This document shows positions 1-8,067 of a stretch of DNA of 64,000 nucleotides, piece after piece. The stretch comes from JBFWUM01 sp050247255 (GTDB taxonomy: Bacteria > Acidobacteriota > Vicinamibacteria > Vicinamibacterales > UBA2999), in assembly GCA_050247255.1 (NCBI GenBank), contig JBFWUM010000003.1, positions 62,001 to 126,000 of the forward strand, read 5' to 3'. The stretch's first letter is position 1, and each line of letters begins with the position of its first letter. Under the pieces are notes generated by a model. It was not told the origin of the DNA, did not search any database, and was given only the letters and a program-made list of their open reading frames with translations. The position numbers and the translations under genes are program-made.

Positions 1-125
1 TCCGCTTCGAGCAGCGCCAGCCGGATCTCGCGCAGCGCCGCCTCGACCGTTTCGGGCGTCAGCCGCACCTCGCCGCGGAGCGACTTGAAGACGTCCTGGA
101 TGCGGGTGCTGAGCGACTCGAACAT
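1..125 (-). CDS. ffh: Signal recognition particle protein Ffh, N-terminal fragment
   Basis: The first 41 codons of a leftward gene that runs off the left edge. The translation begins MFESLSTRIQDVFKSL and continues LTPETVEAALREIRLALLEA, which matches the start of the Ffh N domain (helical bundle ahead of the GTPase domain). Ffh binds 4.5S RNA and signal sequences and docks on FtsY at the membrane. The ATG is at 123-125. The gene lies 74 nt downstream of ribBA on the same strand, so it may be the last gene of the ftsY-rib cluster. Only the N domain is visible; the GTPase and M domains are outside the window. Confidence 0.88.
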   Translation of the reverse strand, partial: MFESLSTRIQDVFKSLRGEVRLTPETVEAALREIRLALLEA

Positions 126-199
126 CGGGGGTCCCTGCGCCGCCTAACCCCAGCAGGCGCAAACGCTTATATTAGTGGAAGATAGGCCGACGGGGCAAG

Positions 200-1447
200 C
201 TACACAGACGAAAGTCTGTGCCCCAGCTTGTCCTTCTTCGTCTTCAGGTACTTGCGGGTGTGCTCCCCGGCGGGAATTTCGAGCGACACCGCTTCCGACA
301 CGGACAGTCCGTACCCCTGTAATCCAACGAATTTGCGCGGGTTATTGGTCAGCAGCCGCATGGTCTTGACCCCGAGGTCGGTCAGGATCTGCGCGCCGAT
401 GCCGTAGTCGCGCTGGTCGGCCTTGAACCCGAGACGCTCGTTCGCCTCGACGGTGTCGAAGCCCTGGTCCTGCAGCGCGTACGCCTTGATCTTGTTGGCC
501 AGGCCGATGCCGCGCCCCTCCTGGTTCAGGTACAGCAGCACCCCGCGCCCCTCCTCGGCAATGCGGGCCATGGCCGTGTGCAGCTGCGGACCGCAGTCGC
601 ACCGCGCCGAGTGGAAGACGTCGCCGGTGAGGCACTTCGAGTGCACGCGCACCAGGACGTCCCTGCCGTCGCCGATCTCGCCGCGCACGAGCGCGACGTG
701 CGTGAGGTTGTCCACCTCGTTGTCGTAGGCGTAGATGCGGAAGGCGCCCTGCTCGGTCGGCAGGTCGGCGGTGGCCGAACGCTTCACCAGCCGCTCGTGA
801 CGCATCCGGTACTGGATGAGCGAGGCAATTGTGATGATCGGCAGCTTGTGCTTGCGCGCGAACTTCGTCAGCTGCGGCACCCGTGCCATCGAGCCGTCGT
901 CGTTCATGATTTCGCAGATGACCCCGGCCGGCTCCAGCCCGGCGATGCGCGCCAGGTCGACCGCCGCCTCGGTGTGGCCGGCGCGGACGAGCACGCCGCC
1001 GTCGCGCGCCTTGAGCGGAAACACGTGGCCGGGACGCGAGAGATCGCGGGGCGACGACTTCTTCGAAATCGCCACCTGGATCGTGCGGGCGCGATCGGCG
1101 GCGGAAATGCCGGTGCTCGTGCCGTTGCGCGCGTCGATCGACACGCAGAACGCGGTGTCGCGCCGCGCCGAGTGGTCGGTCTTTTCGAGCGGGATCTCGA
1201 GCTGCTCGAGCCGATCGGGCATCATCGCCAGGCAGATCAGCCCGCGGCCATGCTTGGCCATGAAGTTGATCGCCTCGGGCGTGACCTTCGAGGCAGCCAT
1301 GGTGAGGTCTCCCTCGTTCTCGCGGTCCTCGTCGTCGACGACGACGATCATGCGGCCGGCCTTGATGGCGGCGATGGCGTCCTCGATGGGAGCGAACGGA
1401 GTCTTCGGGGCGGCGCGGCGTGCGGTTGTCGTTGTCTTCTTCGTCAT
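200..1447 (-). CDS. ribBA: Bifunctional DHBP synthase / GTP cyclohydrolase II (RibBA)
   Basis: A 415-residue cytosolic enzyme that starts both branches of riboflavin synthesis. The N-terminal half makes 3,4-dihydroxy-2-butanone 4-phosphate from ribulose 5-phosphate; the acidic motif DDEDRENEGD is at residues 38-47. The C-terminal half opens GTP; the zinc-type motif KCLTGDVFHSARCDCG and the loop NQEGRGIGLANK are present. Length is normal for the fusion. The ATG overlaps the ribE stop by 4 nt, indicating translational coupling. The last residues (LGHRLSSV) and the TAG stop are encoded by a palindrome at 203-220, so the natural C-terminus appears to be set by a repeat element. Confidence 0.96.
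   Translation of the reverse strand: MTKKTTTTARRAAPKTPFAPIEDAIAAIKAGRMIVVVDDEDRENEGDLTMAASKVTPEAINFMAKHGRGLICLAMMPDRLEQLEIPLEKTDHSARRDTAFCVSIDARNGTSTGISAADRARTIQVAISKKSSPRDLSRPGHVFPLKARDGGVLVRAGHTEAAVDLARIAGLEPAGVICEIMNDDGSMARVPQLTKFARKHKLPIITIASLIQYRMRHERLVKRSATADLPTEQGAFRIYAYDNEVDNLTHVALVRGEIGDGRDVLVRVHSKCLTGDVFHSARCDCGPQLHTAMARIAEEGRGVLLYLNQEGRGIGLANKIKAYALQDQGFDTVEANERLGFKADQRDYGIGAQILTDLGVKTMRLLTNNPRKFVGLQGYGLSVSEAVSLEIPAGEHTRKYLKTKKDKLGHRLSSV
203..220. repeat. Palindrome at ribBA 3' end
   Basis: A 7-bp perfect stem CACAGAC/GTCTGTG around a GAAA loop. Flanking GGGG (192-195) can pair with CCCC (221-224), and CAAGCT (196-201) with AGCTTG (225-230). It overlaps the end of ribBA: the TAG stop (200-202 on the minus strand) and the preceding codons are part of it. 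It has no T-tract, so it is not a classical terminator. It fits the short palindromes seen at other gene ends here. Confidence 0.75.
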
Positions 1448-2046
1448 GGGTTCCGGTCCGCCTGCAGGCGGACGCTGCGCAGTACGTACTTCCCTACGAT
1501 ATCGAATTCCAGGTTCACGCGGTCGCCGGCCTTGCGGCCGGCCAGGGCGGTATTCGTCCAGGTGAACGGGATCAGCATCACCTCGAACGCGTCGTCCAGC
1601 AGGGTGGCCACCGTCAGGCTCACCCCGTCCACGGCGACCGAGCCCTTGGCGACCAGGAGCGGCGCCGCCTCTGGCGGGAAGCCAATGCGAAGCCAGTGCG
1701 CGTCCCCCTCCTCGCGTACCTCGACGACGCGTCCCACGCCGTCGACGTGCCCCTGGACGAAATGCCCGCCAAAGCGCCCATCGCCGCGAAGCGGCCGCTC
1801 GAGGTTCACGGCTGCCCCGGCCACCAGCCCGCCCAGCGTCGTCACCCGCGCCGTTTCCGGGCCCAGGTCGGCGTGGATCTCGTCCCGGGCCACACGCGTG
1901 ACCGTCAGGCAGACGCCGTTGACCGCCAGGCTGTCGCCCGGCGCCAGCTCGCCGGCGAGGCGCGTCTGCAGCCGGATGCGCAGGCCGGCGGCATCCGGCG
2001 TCACGGCCGTCACCCGGCCGACGCCCTCAATGAGTCCGGTGAACAT
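1444..2046 (-). CDS. ribE: Riboflavin synthase (alpha subunit)
   Basis: About 200 residues. It condenses two lumazine molecules to riboflavin. The start MFTGLIEGVGRV is the family hallmark, so I chose the ATG at 2046 over an in-frame start at 2064. Two lumazine-binding repeats are visible, each with a GxxVNLERP or GDRVNLE-type segment and VNGVCLTV / VDGVSLTV motifs. It overlaps ribD upstream by 20 nt and ribBA downstream by 4 nt. The C-terminal tail SVRLQADRNP is encoded by a perfect 18-nt palindrome (1456-1473) and is probably not part of the ancestral fold. No ribH is visible in the window. Confidence 0.94.
   Translation of the reverse strand: MFTGLIEGVGRVTAVTPDAAGLRIRLQTRLAGELAPGDSLAVNGVCLTVTRVARDEIHADLGPETARVTTLGGLVAGAAVNLERPLRGDGRFGGHFVQGHVDGVGRVVEVREEGDAHWLRIGFPPEAAPLLVAKGSVAVDGVSLTVATLLDDAFEVMLIPFTWTNTALAGRKAGDRVNLEFDIVGKYVLRSVRLQADRNP
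1456..1473. repeat. Perfect 18-nt palindrome inside the ribE 3' end
   Basis: GTCCGCC-TGCA-GGCGGAC, fully self-complementary. It lies just before the ribE stop and is translated as part of the tail VRLQADR. It looks like a member of the palindrome family at gene 3' ends that has been captured as coding sequence. Confidence 0.7.
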
Positions 2047-3130
2047 ACCCCTCGAACAGTACATCGGGACCGAGCGGCGTCACCGTGAGCTCGTCGAGGT
2101 CGCCGACGGAGAAACTGGCGGCATCGAGCAGGGGCACACCGCCGCCGCCGATCGGCAGCGGCGCCACGTACAACTGCACCTGATCGACGACCCCTGCCTC
2201 CCACGCGGCGCGGTGCAGGCCGGTCCCCCCTTCAAGGAGCAGGCTCTGGATATCGCGCGCGACCAGGGCTGGCAGCGCCTCGCCGAACCGGTCCACCCCC
2301 TCGGTCAGCACGACCTCCGCGCCGGCGCGCGTGAGCGCGTCGACCCGCGCCGGGTCTGCCGGCCGGCTGCCGACGATCACGACCGGGCCGTGCACCAGCG
2401 TCGAGAAGAGGCGCGCCGTCGGCGGCGTGCGCAGCCGTGAATCGAACACGACCCGCGTCAGCGGCCGCTCACGGTAGACCAGCCGCGCCGTCAGCAGCGG
2501 GTCGTCGACCAGCAGCGTCCCGGAGCCGATGGCGATGGCATCGACCTGGGCGCGCACATAGTGCGCGTGGCGCAGCGCCGCCGCCGACGTGATGGCCGTG
2601 CGCTGCCCCGGCGCCGCGGCGATGTAGCCGTCCAGGCTGGCCGCCGCCTTGAGCGTGACGAACGGCCGCCGCTCCTGCACGGCGGTGATGAACGGCAGGT
2701 TCAGGCGCGTCGCCTGCTGGCGGCCGATCCCGACGACCACTTCGATGCCATGCGCGCGCAGCGTGGCGAAGCCGCGGCCGCGGACGAGCGGGTTGGGATC
2801 CTCCATGGCCGCGACGACCGTGCGGATGCCGGCGGCAATGATGCGGTCGGTGCAGGGGCCGGTGCGTCCCTGGTGGGCACACGGCTCGAGCGTGCAGTAC
2901 AGCGTGGCGCCGCGCGCGCGTTCGCCGGCGCGCTCGAGCGCGTGCACCTCGGCGTGCGGCTCGCCGGCGCGCTCGTGGGTGCCGTCGGCCACGACCACGC
3001 CCTCGGCGGTGACCACGCAGGCGCCGACCACCGGGTTCGGGCTGGTCCGGCCGAGGCCCCGCCGCGCGTGCTGCAGCGCGCGCTGCATGAAGCGACCGGC
3101 GGCCACCTCCTCCACCACGTCCTCTACCAC
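2027..3130 (-). CDS. ribD: Bifunctional riboflavin deaminase/reductase RibD
   Basis: A 367-residue enzyme for the second and third steps of the GTP branch. The N-terminal cytidine-deaminase-like domain has the zinc set H59-A-E61, C84 and C93 (PHAEVHAL, CTLEPCAHQGRTGPC). The C-terminal reductase domain begins around residue 150 (RPFVTLKAAASLDGYIA) and contains DPLLTAR and LLLEGGTGLH. The start is a GTG overlapping the ftsY stop by 7 nt; other in-frame GTGs and an ATG at 3088 are possible. Because it overlaps ftsY there is no leader that could hold an FMN riboswitch. Confidence 0.95.
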   Translation of the reverse strand: MVEDVVEEVAAGRFMQRALQHARRGLGRTSPNPVVGACVVTAEGVVVADGTHERAGEPHAEVHALERAGERARGATLYCTLEPCAHQGRTGPCTDRIIAAGIRTVVAAMEDPNPLVRGRGFATLRAHGIEVVVGIGRQQATRLNLPFITAVQERRPFVTLKAAASLDGYIAAAPGQRTAITSAAALRHAHYVRAQVDAIAIGSGTLLVDDPLLTARLVYRERPLTRVVFDSRLRTPPTARLFSTLVHGPVVIVGSRPADPARVDALTRAGAEVVLTEGVDRFGEALPALVARDIQSLLLEGGTGLHRAAWEAGVVDQVQLYVAPLPIGGGGVPLLDAASFSVGDLDELTVTPLGPDVLFEGYVHRTH

Positions 3131-4047
3131 TTCTCCTGGAACAGGGCGTCGACGTAGTCGCGCGGCGAAAACGGAATCAGGTCGTCGATCCCTTCACCGA
3201 CCCCGATATAGCGGATCGGCAGCTTGAGATCGTGAGCAATGGCCACCGCCACCCCGCCCTTCGCCGTGCCATCCAGCTTGGTGAGGACAATGCCGGTGAC
3301 CCCGGCGACGCTGGTGAACTCGCGCGCCTGCTGCAGGCCGTTCTGCCCGACCGTGGCGTCGAGCACGAGCAGCACCTCGTGCGGCGCCCCGTCGGCGGCG
3401 CGGCCGGCGACGCGCTTGATCTTGTCCAGCTCGTTCATCAGGTTGACCCGGTTGTGGAGCCGTCCGGCGGTGTCCACCAGGATCGGATCGCGTCCCCGCG
3501 CCTTGCCCGACTGGATCGCATCGAACACCACCGCCGCCGGATCGGAGCCCTCCTTCGCGCGGACGATGTCGACCTCGGCGCGCTGCGCCCAGATCTCGAG
3601 CTGCTCGACCGCCGCCGCCCGGAAGGTATCGGCGGCACAGACGAGCGGCTGCTTGCCGTCGGCCTTGAGGAGGTTGGCGAGCTTCCCTACCGTGGTCGTC
3701 TTGCCGGTGCCGTTGACGCCGACGATCAGCGTGACGTGCGGCTGGTGGCCGTTGGTCGCTGGCGCGCGGACCTCGTCGAAGATCCTGCCGATCTCCTCCT
3801 TCACCAGGGCGCGCAGGCTCTCCCCGCGGCGGGCACGGGCGCGCACCGCCGTGACAATCTGCTCGGTCGCCGCCACGCCGACGTCTGCCGACAGCAGCAG
3901 TTCCTCGAGCGCTTCGACCGTGTCGACGTCGATGGCTCGGGTGCGCTGTTCGGGCGTGTCGGCCTGCTCGACGATCTCGTCGAAGCGGCCGACGATCTGC
4001 TGCTTCGTCTTCGCCAGCCCGGCGCGCAGCTTGTCCAGGAAGCCCAT
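3124..4047 (-). CDS. ftsY: SRP receptor GTPase FtsY
   Basis: A 307-residue NG-domain GTPase that docks the Ffh/ribosome complex at the inner membrane. Motifs in order: P-loop GVNGTGKTTTVGKLA, DTFRAAAVEQLEIWA, G3 DTAGRLHN, G4 TKLDGTAKGG, and a C-terminal IGVGEGIDDLIPF. The acidic A domain is short, so it resembles compact FtsY proteins. The ATG at 4047 shares one base with the gpsA stop (TGATG). I prefer it to the in-frame GTG at 4050. It sits upstream of ribD, an unusual link to riboflavin synthesis. Confidence 0.96.
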   Translation of the reverse strand: MGFLDKLRAGLAKTKQQIVGRFDEIVEQADTPEQRTRAIDVDTVEALEELLLSADVGVAATEQIVTAVRARARRGESLRALVKEEIGRIFDEVRAPATNGHQPHVTLIVGVNGTGKTTTVGKLANLLKADGKQPLVCAADTFRAAAVEQLEIWAQRAEVDIVRAKEGSDPAAVVFDAIQSGKARGRDPILVDTAGRLHNRVNLMNELDKIKRVAGRAADGAPHEVLLVLDATVGQNGLQQAREFTSVAGVTGIVLTKLDGTAKGGVAVAIAHDLKLPIRYIGVGEGIDDLIPFSPRDYVDALFQEKW

Positions 4048-5057
4048 CACCCGACCTCGCTGCGCTGCGGCCTGAGCATCAATTCGTAGAGCAGCGTCCG
4101 CGCGTCCTTGCGGCCGGCGAGGAGTTCCGCGACCTGCGCCGCAATCGGCAGCTCGACGCCGTGGCGCTGCGCCAGCTGCAGCGCGGCCTCAGTGGTGCGC
4201 ACGCCCTCCGCCACCATCTTCATCCCGGCCAGGACGTCGCCAAGGTGCCGGCCGTGCGCGAGCTCGACGCCGACCTTGCGATTGCGGCTCAGCGCGCCCG
4301 TGCAGGTGAGGACCAGATCACCAAGGCCGGTCAGGCCGGCGAGTGTCTCGCGCTGCGCGCCGGCGGCGCACGCCAGCCGGGCGATCTCGGCCAGGCCGCG
4401 GGTGATCAGGCCCGCCTGCGCGTTGTGGCCGAGCCCGAGCCCCTCGGCGACACCGGCGGCAATGGCAATCACGTTCTTCAGCGCCCCGCCGATTTCCACA
4501 CCGATCACGTCGCTCGTGCCGTAGAGCCGGAAGTACGGCGCGCGGAAGTCCCGCTGCACCGACTCGACGAGCGCGGCGTCGGTCGAGGCCACCGATACCG
4601 CGGTCGGCAGCTCACGAGCCAGTTCGGCAGCGAAGCTCGGGCCGGACAGGACGCCGACACGCACGCCCTTCAGCTCCTGCGCGATGATCTCCGAGACGCG
4701 ATAGAGCGAGTCCTGCTCGAGCCCCTTGGTGGCGCTGACGAGAATGCTGCCCTGGCGGACATGCGGCGCCGCCTGGCGCAGGACCGCGCGTGTGCCGTGC
4801 GAGGGAATGGCGGCGACGATCAACGTCGTGTCGCGCAGCGCGTCGCCGAGATCGGCGGTCAGACGCAGCCGCTCCGGCAGCATCACGTCGGGCAGGTAGA
4901 CGGCATTGGCGCGCCGCGCCTGCATGTCGGCGACGAGCGCGGGGTCGCGCGCCCACAGCACGACATCGTGGCCGATGCGCGCCAGGTGCACGGCCAGCGC
5001 CGTGCCCCAGCCGCCGCCGCCGAGCACGGCCGCGCGCGTGTGGGCCAGCGCGGTCAC
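4047..5057 (-). CDS. gpsA: Glycerol-3-phosphate dehydrogenase [NAD(P)+]
   Basis: A 336-residue cytosolic enzyme reducing dihydroxyacetone phosphate to sn-glycerol 3-phosphate for phospholipid synthesis. The N-terminal Rossmann motif is GGGGWGTAL, followed by ATKGLEQDSLYRVSEI, GPSFAAELA, and GALKNVIAIAAGVAEGLG with the catalytic lysine. The open frame extends far upstream, but the enzyme starts at the GTG at 5057, which overlaps the plsY stop (GTGA). The product feeds PlsY, encoded immediately upstream, so the pair forms the acyl-glycerophosphate entry step. Confidence 0.95.
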   Translation of the reverse strand: MTALAHTRAAVLGGGGWGTALAVHLARIGHDVVLWARDPALVADMQARRANAVYLPDVMLPERLRLTADLGDALRDTTLIVAAIPSHGTRAVLRQAAPHVRQGSILVSATKGLEQDSLYRVSEIIAQELKGVRVGVLSGPSFAAELARELPTAVSVASTDAALVESVQRDFRAPYFRLYGTSDVIGVEIGGALKNVIAIAAGVAEGLGLGHNAQAGLITRGLAEIARLACAAGAQRETLAGLTGLGDLVLTCTGALSRNRKVGVELAHGRHLGDVLAGMKMVAEGVRTTEAALQLAQRHGVELPIAAQVAELLAGRKDARTLLYELMLRPQRSEVG

Positions 5058-5644
5058 GAGAGCCGCTGCCCCACGCGCCGCTCCGTGCCGGCAAGGACAC
5101 GCGCCAGGTTGCCGCGATGACGATGCAGGATGATGACCGCCGCGATGATCGAGCCGACCACCGCCGCGCCAGGGGCGCCGGTGGCCGACGCCGACGCCGC
5201 CAGCGTCGCCGCGCCGGCGAGCGATCCAACCGAGATGTAGCGCGTGATCCAGACCGTGGCGACGAACACCGCGCTCGCCAGCAGCAGCGCGATCGGCGCC
5301 AGGACGGCGAACACGCCCGCGGCCGTGGCCACGCCTTTGCCCCCGCGGAACCGCAGCCACACGGGATAGATGTGGCCGATGATCGCGGCCAGGCCGGCCA
5401 CCACCGGCGTCGCCGGTCCCACCGTCAGTTGCGCCGCGACGCCGACGGCGAGCGTCCCCTTGAGCGCGTCGAGCGACATGGCCGCGACCGCCAGCGGTGG
5501 CCCGGCCGTGCGCAGCACGTTGGTGGCGCCGACGTTGCCGCTGCCGATGCGGCGCAAATCGACACCGCGCCGGCGCGCCAGCAGGAACGCGAATGGGACC
5601 GAGCCCACCAGGTAACCGAGCAAAACCGCGAGTGTTTCTTCCAT
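5054..5644 (-). CDS. plsY: Glycerol-3-phosphate acyltransferase PlsY
   Basis: A 196-residue integral membrane enzyme transferring acyl from acyl-phosphate to glycerol 3-phosphate. It shows the expected five hydrophobic segments and the conserved loops GSGNVGATNVLR, DALKGTLAV and RFRGGKGVATAAG. The gene ends by overlapping gpsA. Its ATG at 5644 lies directly beside an inverted octamer array, and no clear Shine-Dalgarno sequence is visible because that array occupies the leader. Confidence 0.95.
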   Translation of the reverse strand: MEETLAVLLGYLVGSVPFAFLLARRRGVDLRRIGSGNVGATNVLRTAGPPLAVAAMSLDALKGTLAVGVAAQLTVGPATPVVAGLAAIIGHIYPVWLRFRGGKGVATAAGVFAVLAPIALLLASAVFVATVWITRYISVGSLAGAATLAASASATGAPGAAVVGSIIAAVIILHRHRGNLARVLAGTERRVGQRLS

Positions 5645-5645
5645 A

Positions 5646-5716
5646 GACGAATTGACGAATTGACGGACTGACGAAATGCGTTGACGAAATCAAATCCGTC
5701 AATTCGTCAATTCGTC
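5646..5716. repeat. Inverted octamer array A (thpR-plsY spacer)
   Basis: Units of GACGAATT repeat on the left, and their reverse complement AATTCGTC repeats on the right. The two arms 5646-5666 and 5696-5716 are a perfect 21-nt inverted repeat around a 29-nt loop that itself contains degenerate units. The right arm contains the thpR stop (5707-5709) and the left arm ends 2 nt from the plsY start. There is no T-tract. Confidence 0.9.
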
Positions 5717-6294
5717 ACTCCGTCAATACTAAGCACGCTCCGGTGCAGGGGCACATACGTCGGCCCGTGCGGCGAGAGCCGGCTTTGAAACAGTGTAATC
5801 GCGTCGACGAGGCCGCTGCCGAGCGGCACCCGATCCAGCCCGGCCAGCAGCGCCCCGGTGCGAAGCCCGGCGGCGTCGCGCACGCGGCCCAGCGTCAGGT
5901 GCGGCGTGAACTCGCGATCGTCCGGCGGAATGCCGACAGCGGTCAGCCGCTCGGAGACCAGCCGCTCGACGCGGCGCAGTTCCGCCGTGCCGCTCGTCAG
6001 TCCGCCCCAGATCACCCGCGGCGCGCCATGGTTCGAGAAGGCCCCCACCCCCGCCGCTTCGAGCGTGAACGGCGAAGCTGGCAGCGCATGCCCGAGCGAC
6101 GTGGCCACCGCCGCCGCGGTTTCTTCCGTCACCTCGCCGATGAAGCGCACCGTCAGGTGCATCAGCTCCGGCGGGATCCAGGTGATGCGGGCTCCCGGCG
6201 CGAGGGTGGCCGCGCGCGTCCGCAGCTCGGCGATGGCCTGCTGCGCGGCGGCCACCACCGCCGTCCCCGGGTGCATGGCGACGAACAGCCTCAC
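5707..6294 (-). CDS. thpR: RNA 2',3'-cyclic phosphodiesterase (ThpR/LigT family)
   Basis: A 195-residue protein of the 2H phosphoesterase superfamily. The two catalytic HxTx motifs are HLTV (in HLTVRFIGEV, near residue 47) and HLTL (in HLTLGRVRD, near residue 131). The family hydrolyses 2',3'-cyclic phosphates at RNA ends. The GTG start at 6294 overlaps the cinA stop (GTGA). The final codons GVTN and the stop lie in the right arm of octamer array A. Confidence 0.9.
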   Translation of the reverse strand: MRLFVAMHPGTAVVAAAQQAIAELRTRAATLAPGARITWIPPELMHLTVRFIGEVTEETAAAVATSLGHALPASPFTLEAAGVGAFSNHGAPRVIWGGLTSGTAELRRVERLVSERLTAVGIPPDDREFTPHLTLGRVRDAAGLRTGALLAGLDRVPLGSGLVDAITLFQSRLSPHGPTYVPLHRSVLSIDGVTN

Positions 6295-7577
6295 AGCAGC
6301 AGGCGCCGCACCATGTCGAGCGCGGCCTGCGAGGCCTGGAACTTCACCTGCTCGCGTTCGCCGAGGAAACGGAACGTCCGGCTGTGCGTGCCTTCATCGG
6401 TCGCCACGGCGATGACGACGGTACCGACCGGCTTCGCGTCAGTGCCGCCGCCCGGCCCGGCAATGCCGGTCACGCCGACACCGACGTCCACGCCGGCGCG
6501 GGTGCGGACCCCTTCGGCCATCGCCCGCGCCACCGGGTCGCTGACCGCGCCGTGCGCCTGCAACAGCTCCTCCTCGACGCCGAGCAGATCCGTTTTGGCA
6601 GCGTTGCTGTAGGTCACCACCGATCGCTCGACGTACCGTGAGCTCCCGATGACGTCGGTCAACCGTGAGGTGATGAGCCCGCCGGTGCACGACTCGGCCA
6701 CGGCGATACGCAGCGATCGCGCAGCGAGCAGCTGGCCGACCACCGTCTCGAGACTCTCGTTGTCGCGGCTGAACACATCGGCGCCAAGCACGGCCATCAC
6801 ATCCTCCGCCGCCCGTTCGAGCGCCGCCTCGGATGTTTCCCGCGTGCCGGCTCGTGCGGACAGGTGCAGTTCCAGCTGTCCGAGCGCCGCCAGGATCGTC
6901 GCCTCGATCCTGACGGGCGCCGCGGCCCACTTCGCGTACACCGGCTGCAGCTCCTCTTCGGTCTTCGACTCGATCCGGCCGGCAATCTTCAGGATGCGGC
7001 GCACCAGGCTGACACCGGCGGCACGCGCCGCGAGCGGTCCGCTGACGAGCGCCGCCAGCATCGGCTGCAGCTCGCGCGGCGGACCCGGCAACAGCAGCAC
7101 CACCCGCGCCCCATCGTCGATCCAGAGGCCCGGGGCGCTGCCGCGGCTGTTCTCCAGCACGACCGCCCCCTCCGGAACCATCGCCTGTCGCCGGTTGATC
7201 TCGGGCATCGGGCCGGCGAACCGTGCCGCAAACCGTGCGCGCAGCCTGTCGGTGATCGCGGGATCCTCGCGCAGCGGACAACCCGTCACGTCCGCCACCG
7301 CGTCCCGGGTCACGTCATCGTCGGTCGGTCCCAGCCCGCCGGTGCACACGATGAGGTCGACTCGCTGGCGCGCCGCGGCCAGCACGTGGGCCAGTTCGGC
7401 GCGGTCGTCACCGACCACCACCTTGGCCACGACGTCGATGCCAAGCCTGTTGAGCTGTTCGGTGATGTGCAGCGAGTTGGTGTCGACGCGCAACGGCGTC
7501 AGCAATTCGCTGCCGATGGCGATGATGGCCGCGCGCGACAGCGGCGCGGGCGCGCCGGCGGTCACGCCCGGAACCAT
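6291..7577 (-). CDS. cinA: CinA family protein (competence/damage-inducible; NMN deamidase domain)
   Basis: About 428 residues. The N-terminal molybdopterin-binding-like domain starts AAIIAIGSELLTPLRVDTNS and contains TGGLGPTDDDVTRDAVA. The C-terminal CinA domain has VAESCTGGLITSRLTDVIGSS and GVTGIAGPGGGTDAKPVGTV, the region linked to NMN deamidase and pyrophosphatase activity in the family. I use the ATG at 7577. A GTG at 7565 overlapping the pgpA stop as GTGA would fit the pattern of this operon equally well. The long upstream open frame is not coding. Confidence 0.9.
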   Translation of the reverse strand: MVPGVTAGAPAPLSRAAIIAIGSELLTPLRVDTNSLHITEQLNRLGIDVVAKVVVGDDRAELAHVLAAARQRVDLIVCTGGLGPTDDDVTRDAVADVTGCPLREDPAITDRLRARFAARFAGPMPEINRRQAMVPEGAVVLENSRGSAPGLWIDDGARVVLLLPGPPRELQPMLAALVSGPLAARAAGVSLVRRILKIAGRIESKTEEELQPVYAKWAAAPVRIEATILAALGQLELHLSARAGTRETSEAALERAAEDVMAVLGADVFSRDNESLETVVGQLLAARSLRIAVAESCTGGLITSRLTDVIGSSRYVERSVVTYSNAAKTDLLGVEEELLQAHGAVSDPVARAMAEGVRTRAGVDVGVGVTGIAGPGGGTDAKPVGTVVIAVATDEGTHSRTFRFLGEREQVKFQASQAALDMVRRLLL

Positions 7578-8032
7578 GCAGGCGCCGCCCACAGCAGCCC
7601 CTGCATCACGACATTCCCGTACACGGCCGCCATGCCATCGTCGGCCATCACGCCGAGCCCGCCCGGCAGGCGCTCGAAGCGTCCCGCCGGCCACGGCTTG
7701 ACGATGTCGAGCAGCCGGAACACGAAGAAGCCGGCGATCGCGCCGCCGAGGCTCACCGGCAGCAGCGCCAGCGTGATCAGCATGCCGACGACTTCATCGA
7801 GCACCACCGGCCCTGGATCGAGGCCGCCAAAGTGATGCTCCGCTTCCGTGCCGCTCCAGATGCCGACCGCGAACAGCAGCACGATCGCCGCCAGTTCCAC
7901 GGTCACCGAGCCGGTCGTGCGAACGGCGAAGAACAGCAGCAGCCCGGCCGCCGACCCGAACGTGCCGGGGGCGACCGGCGCGTAGCCGATGTAGCCACAG
8001 GTGGCGATGAAGAGACCAAGGCGGCGGCGCAT
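7562..8032 (-). CDS. pgpA: Phosphatidylglycerophosphatase A
   Basis: A 156-residue membrane enzyme dephosphorylating phosphatidylglycerol phosphate. The start MRRRLGLFIATCGYIGYAPVAPGTFGSAAG carries the family's GYxPxAPGTxGS signature. Later come VVLDEVVGMLITL, with acidic catalytic residues, and DIVKPWPAGRFERLPGGLGVMADD. I place the start at the ATG at 8032; the longer frame upstream has no family similarity. It belongs with plsY and gpsA as a third phospholipid gene in the cluster. Confidence 0.92.
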   Translation of the reverse strand: MRRRLGLFIATCGYIGYAPVAPGTFGSAAGLLLFFAVRTTGSVTVELAAIVLLFAVGIWSGTEAEHHFGGLDPGPVVLDEVVGMLITLALLPVSLGGAIAGFFVFRLLDIVKPWPAGRFERLPGGLGVMADDGMAAVYGNVVMQGLLWAAPAWFRA

Positions 8033-8067
8033 GGTTGGGTACGGTACTCGGTCGAGCGGCGACTCGA

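Noticed and set aside
3124..3300. FMN riboswitch ahead of ribD
   Set aside because: ribD overlaps ftsY and no leader exists; no RFN-like element was seen.
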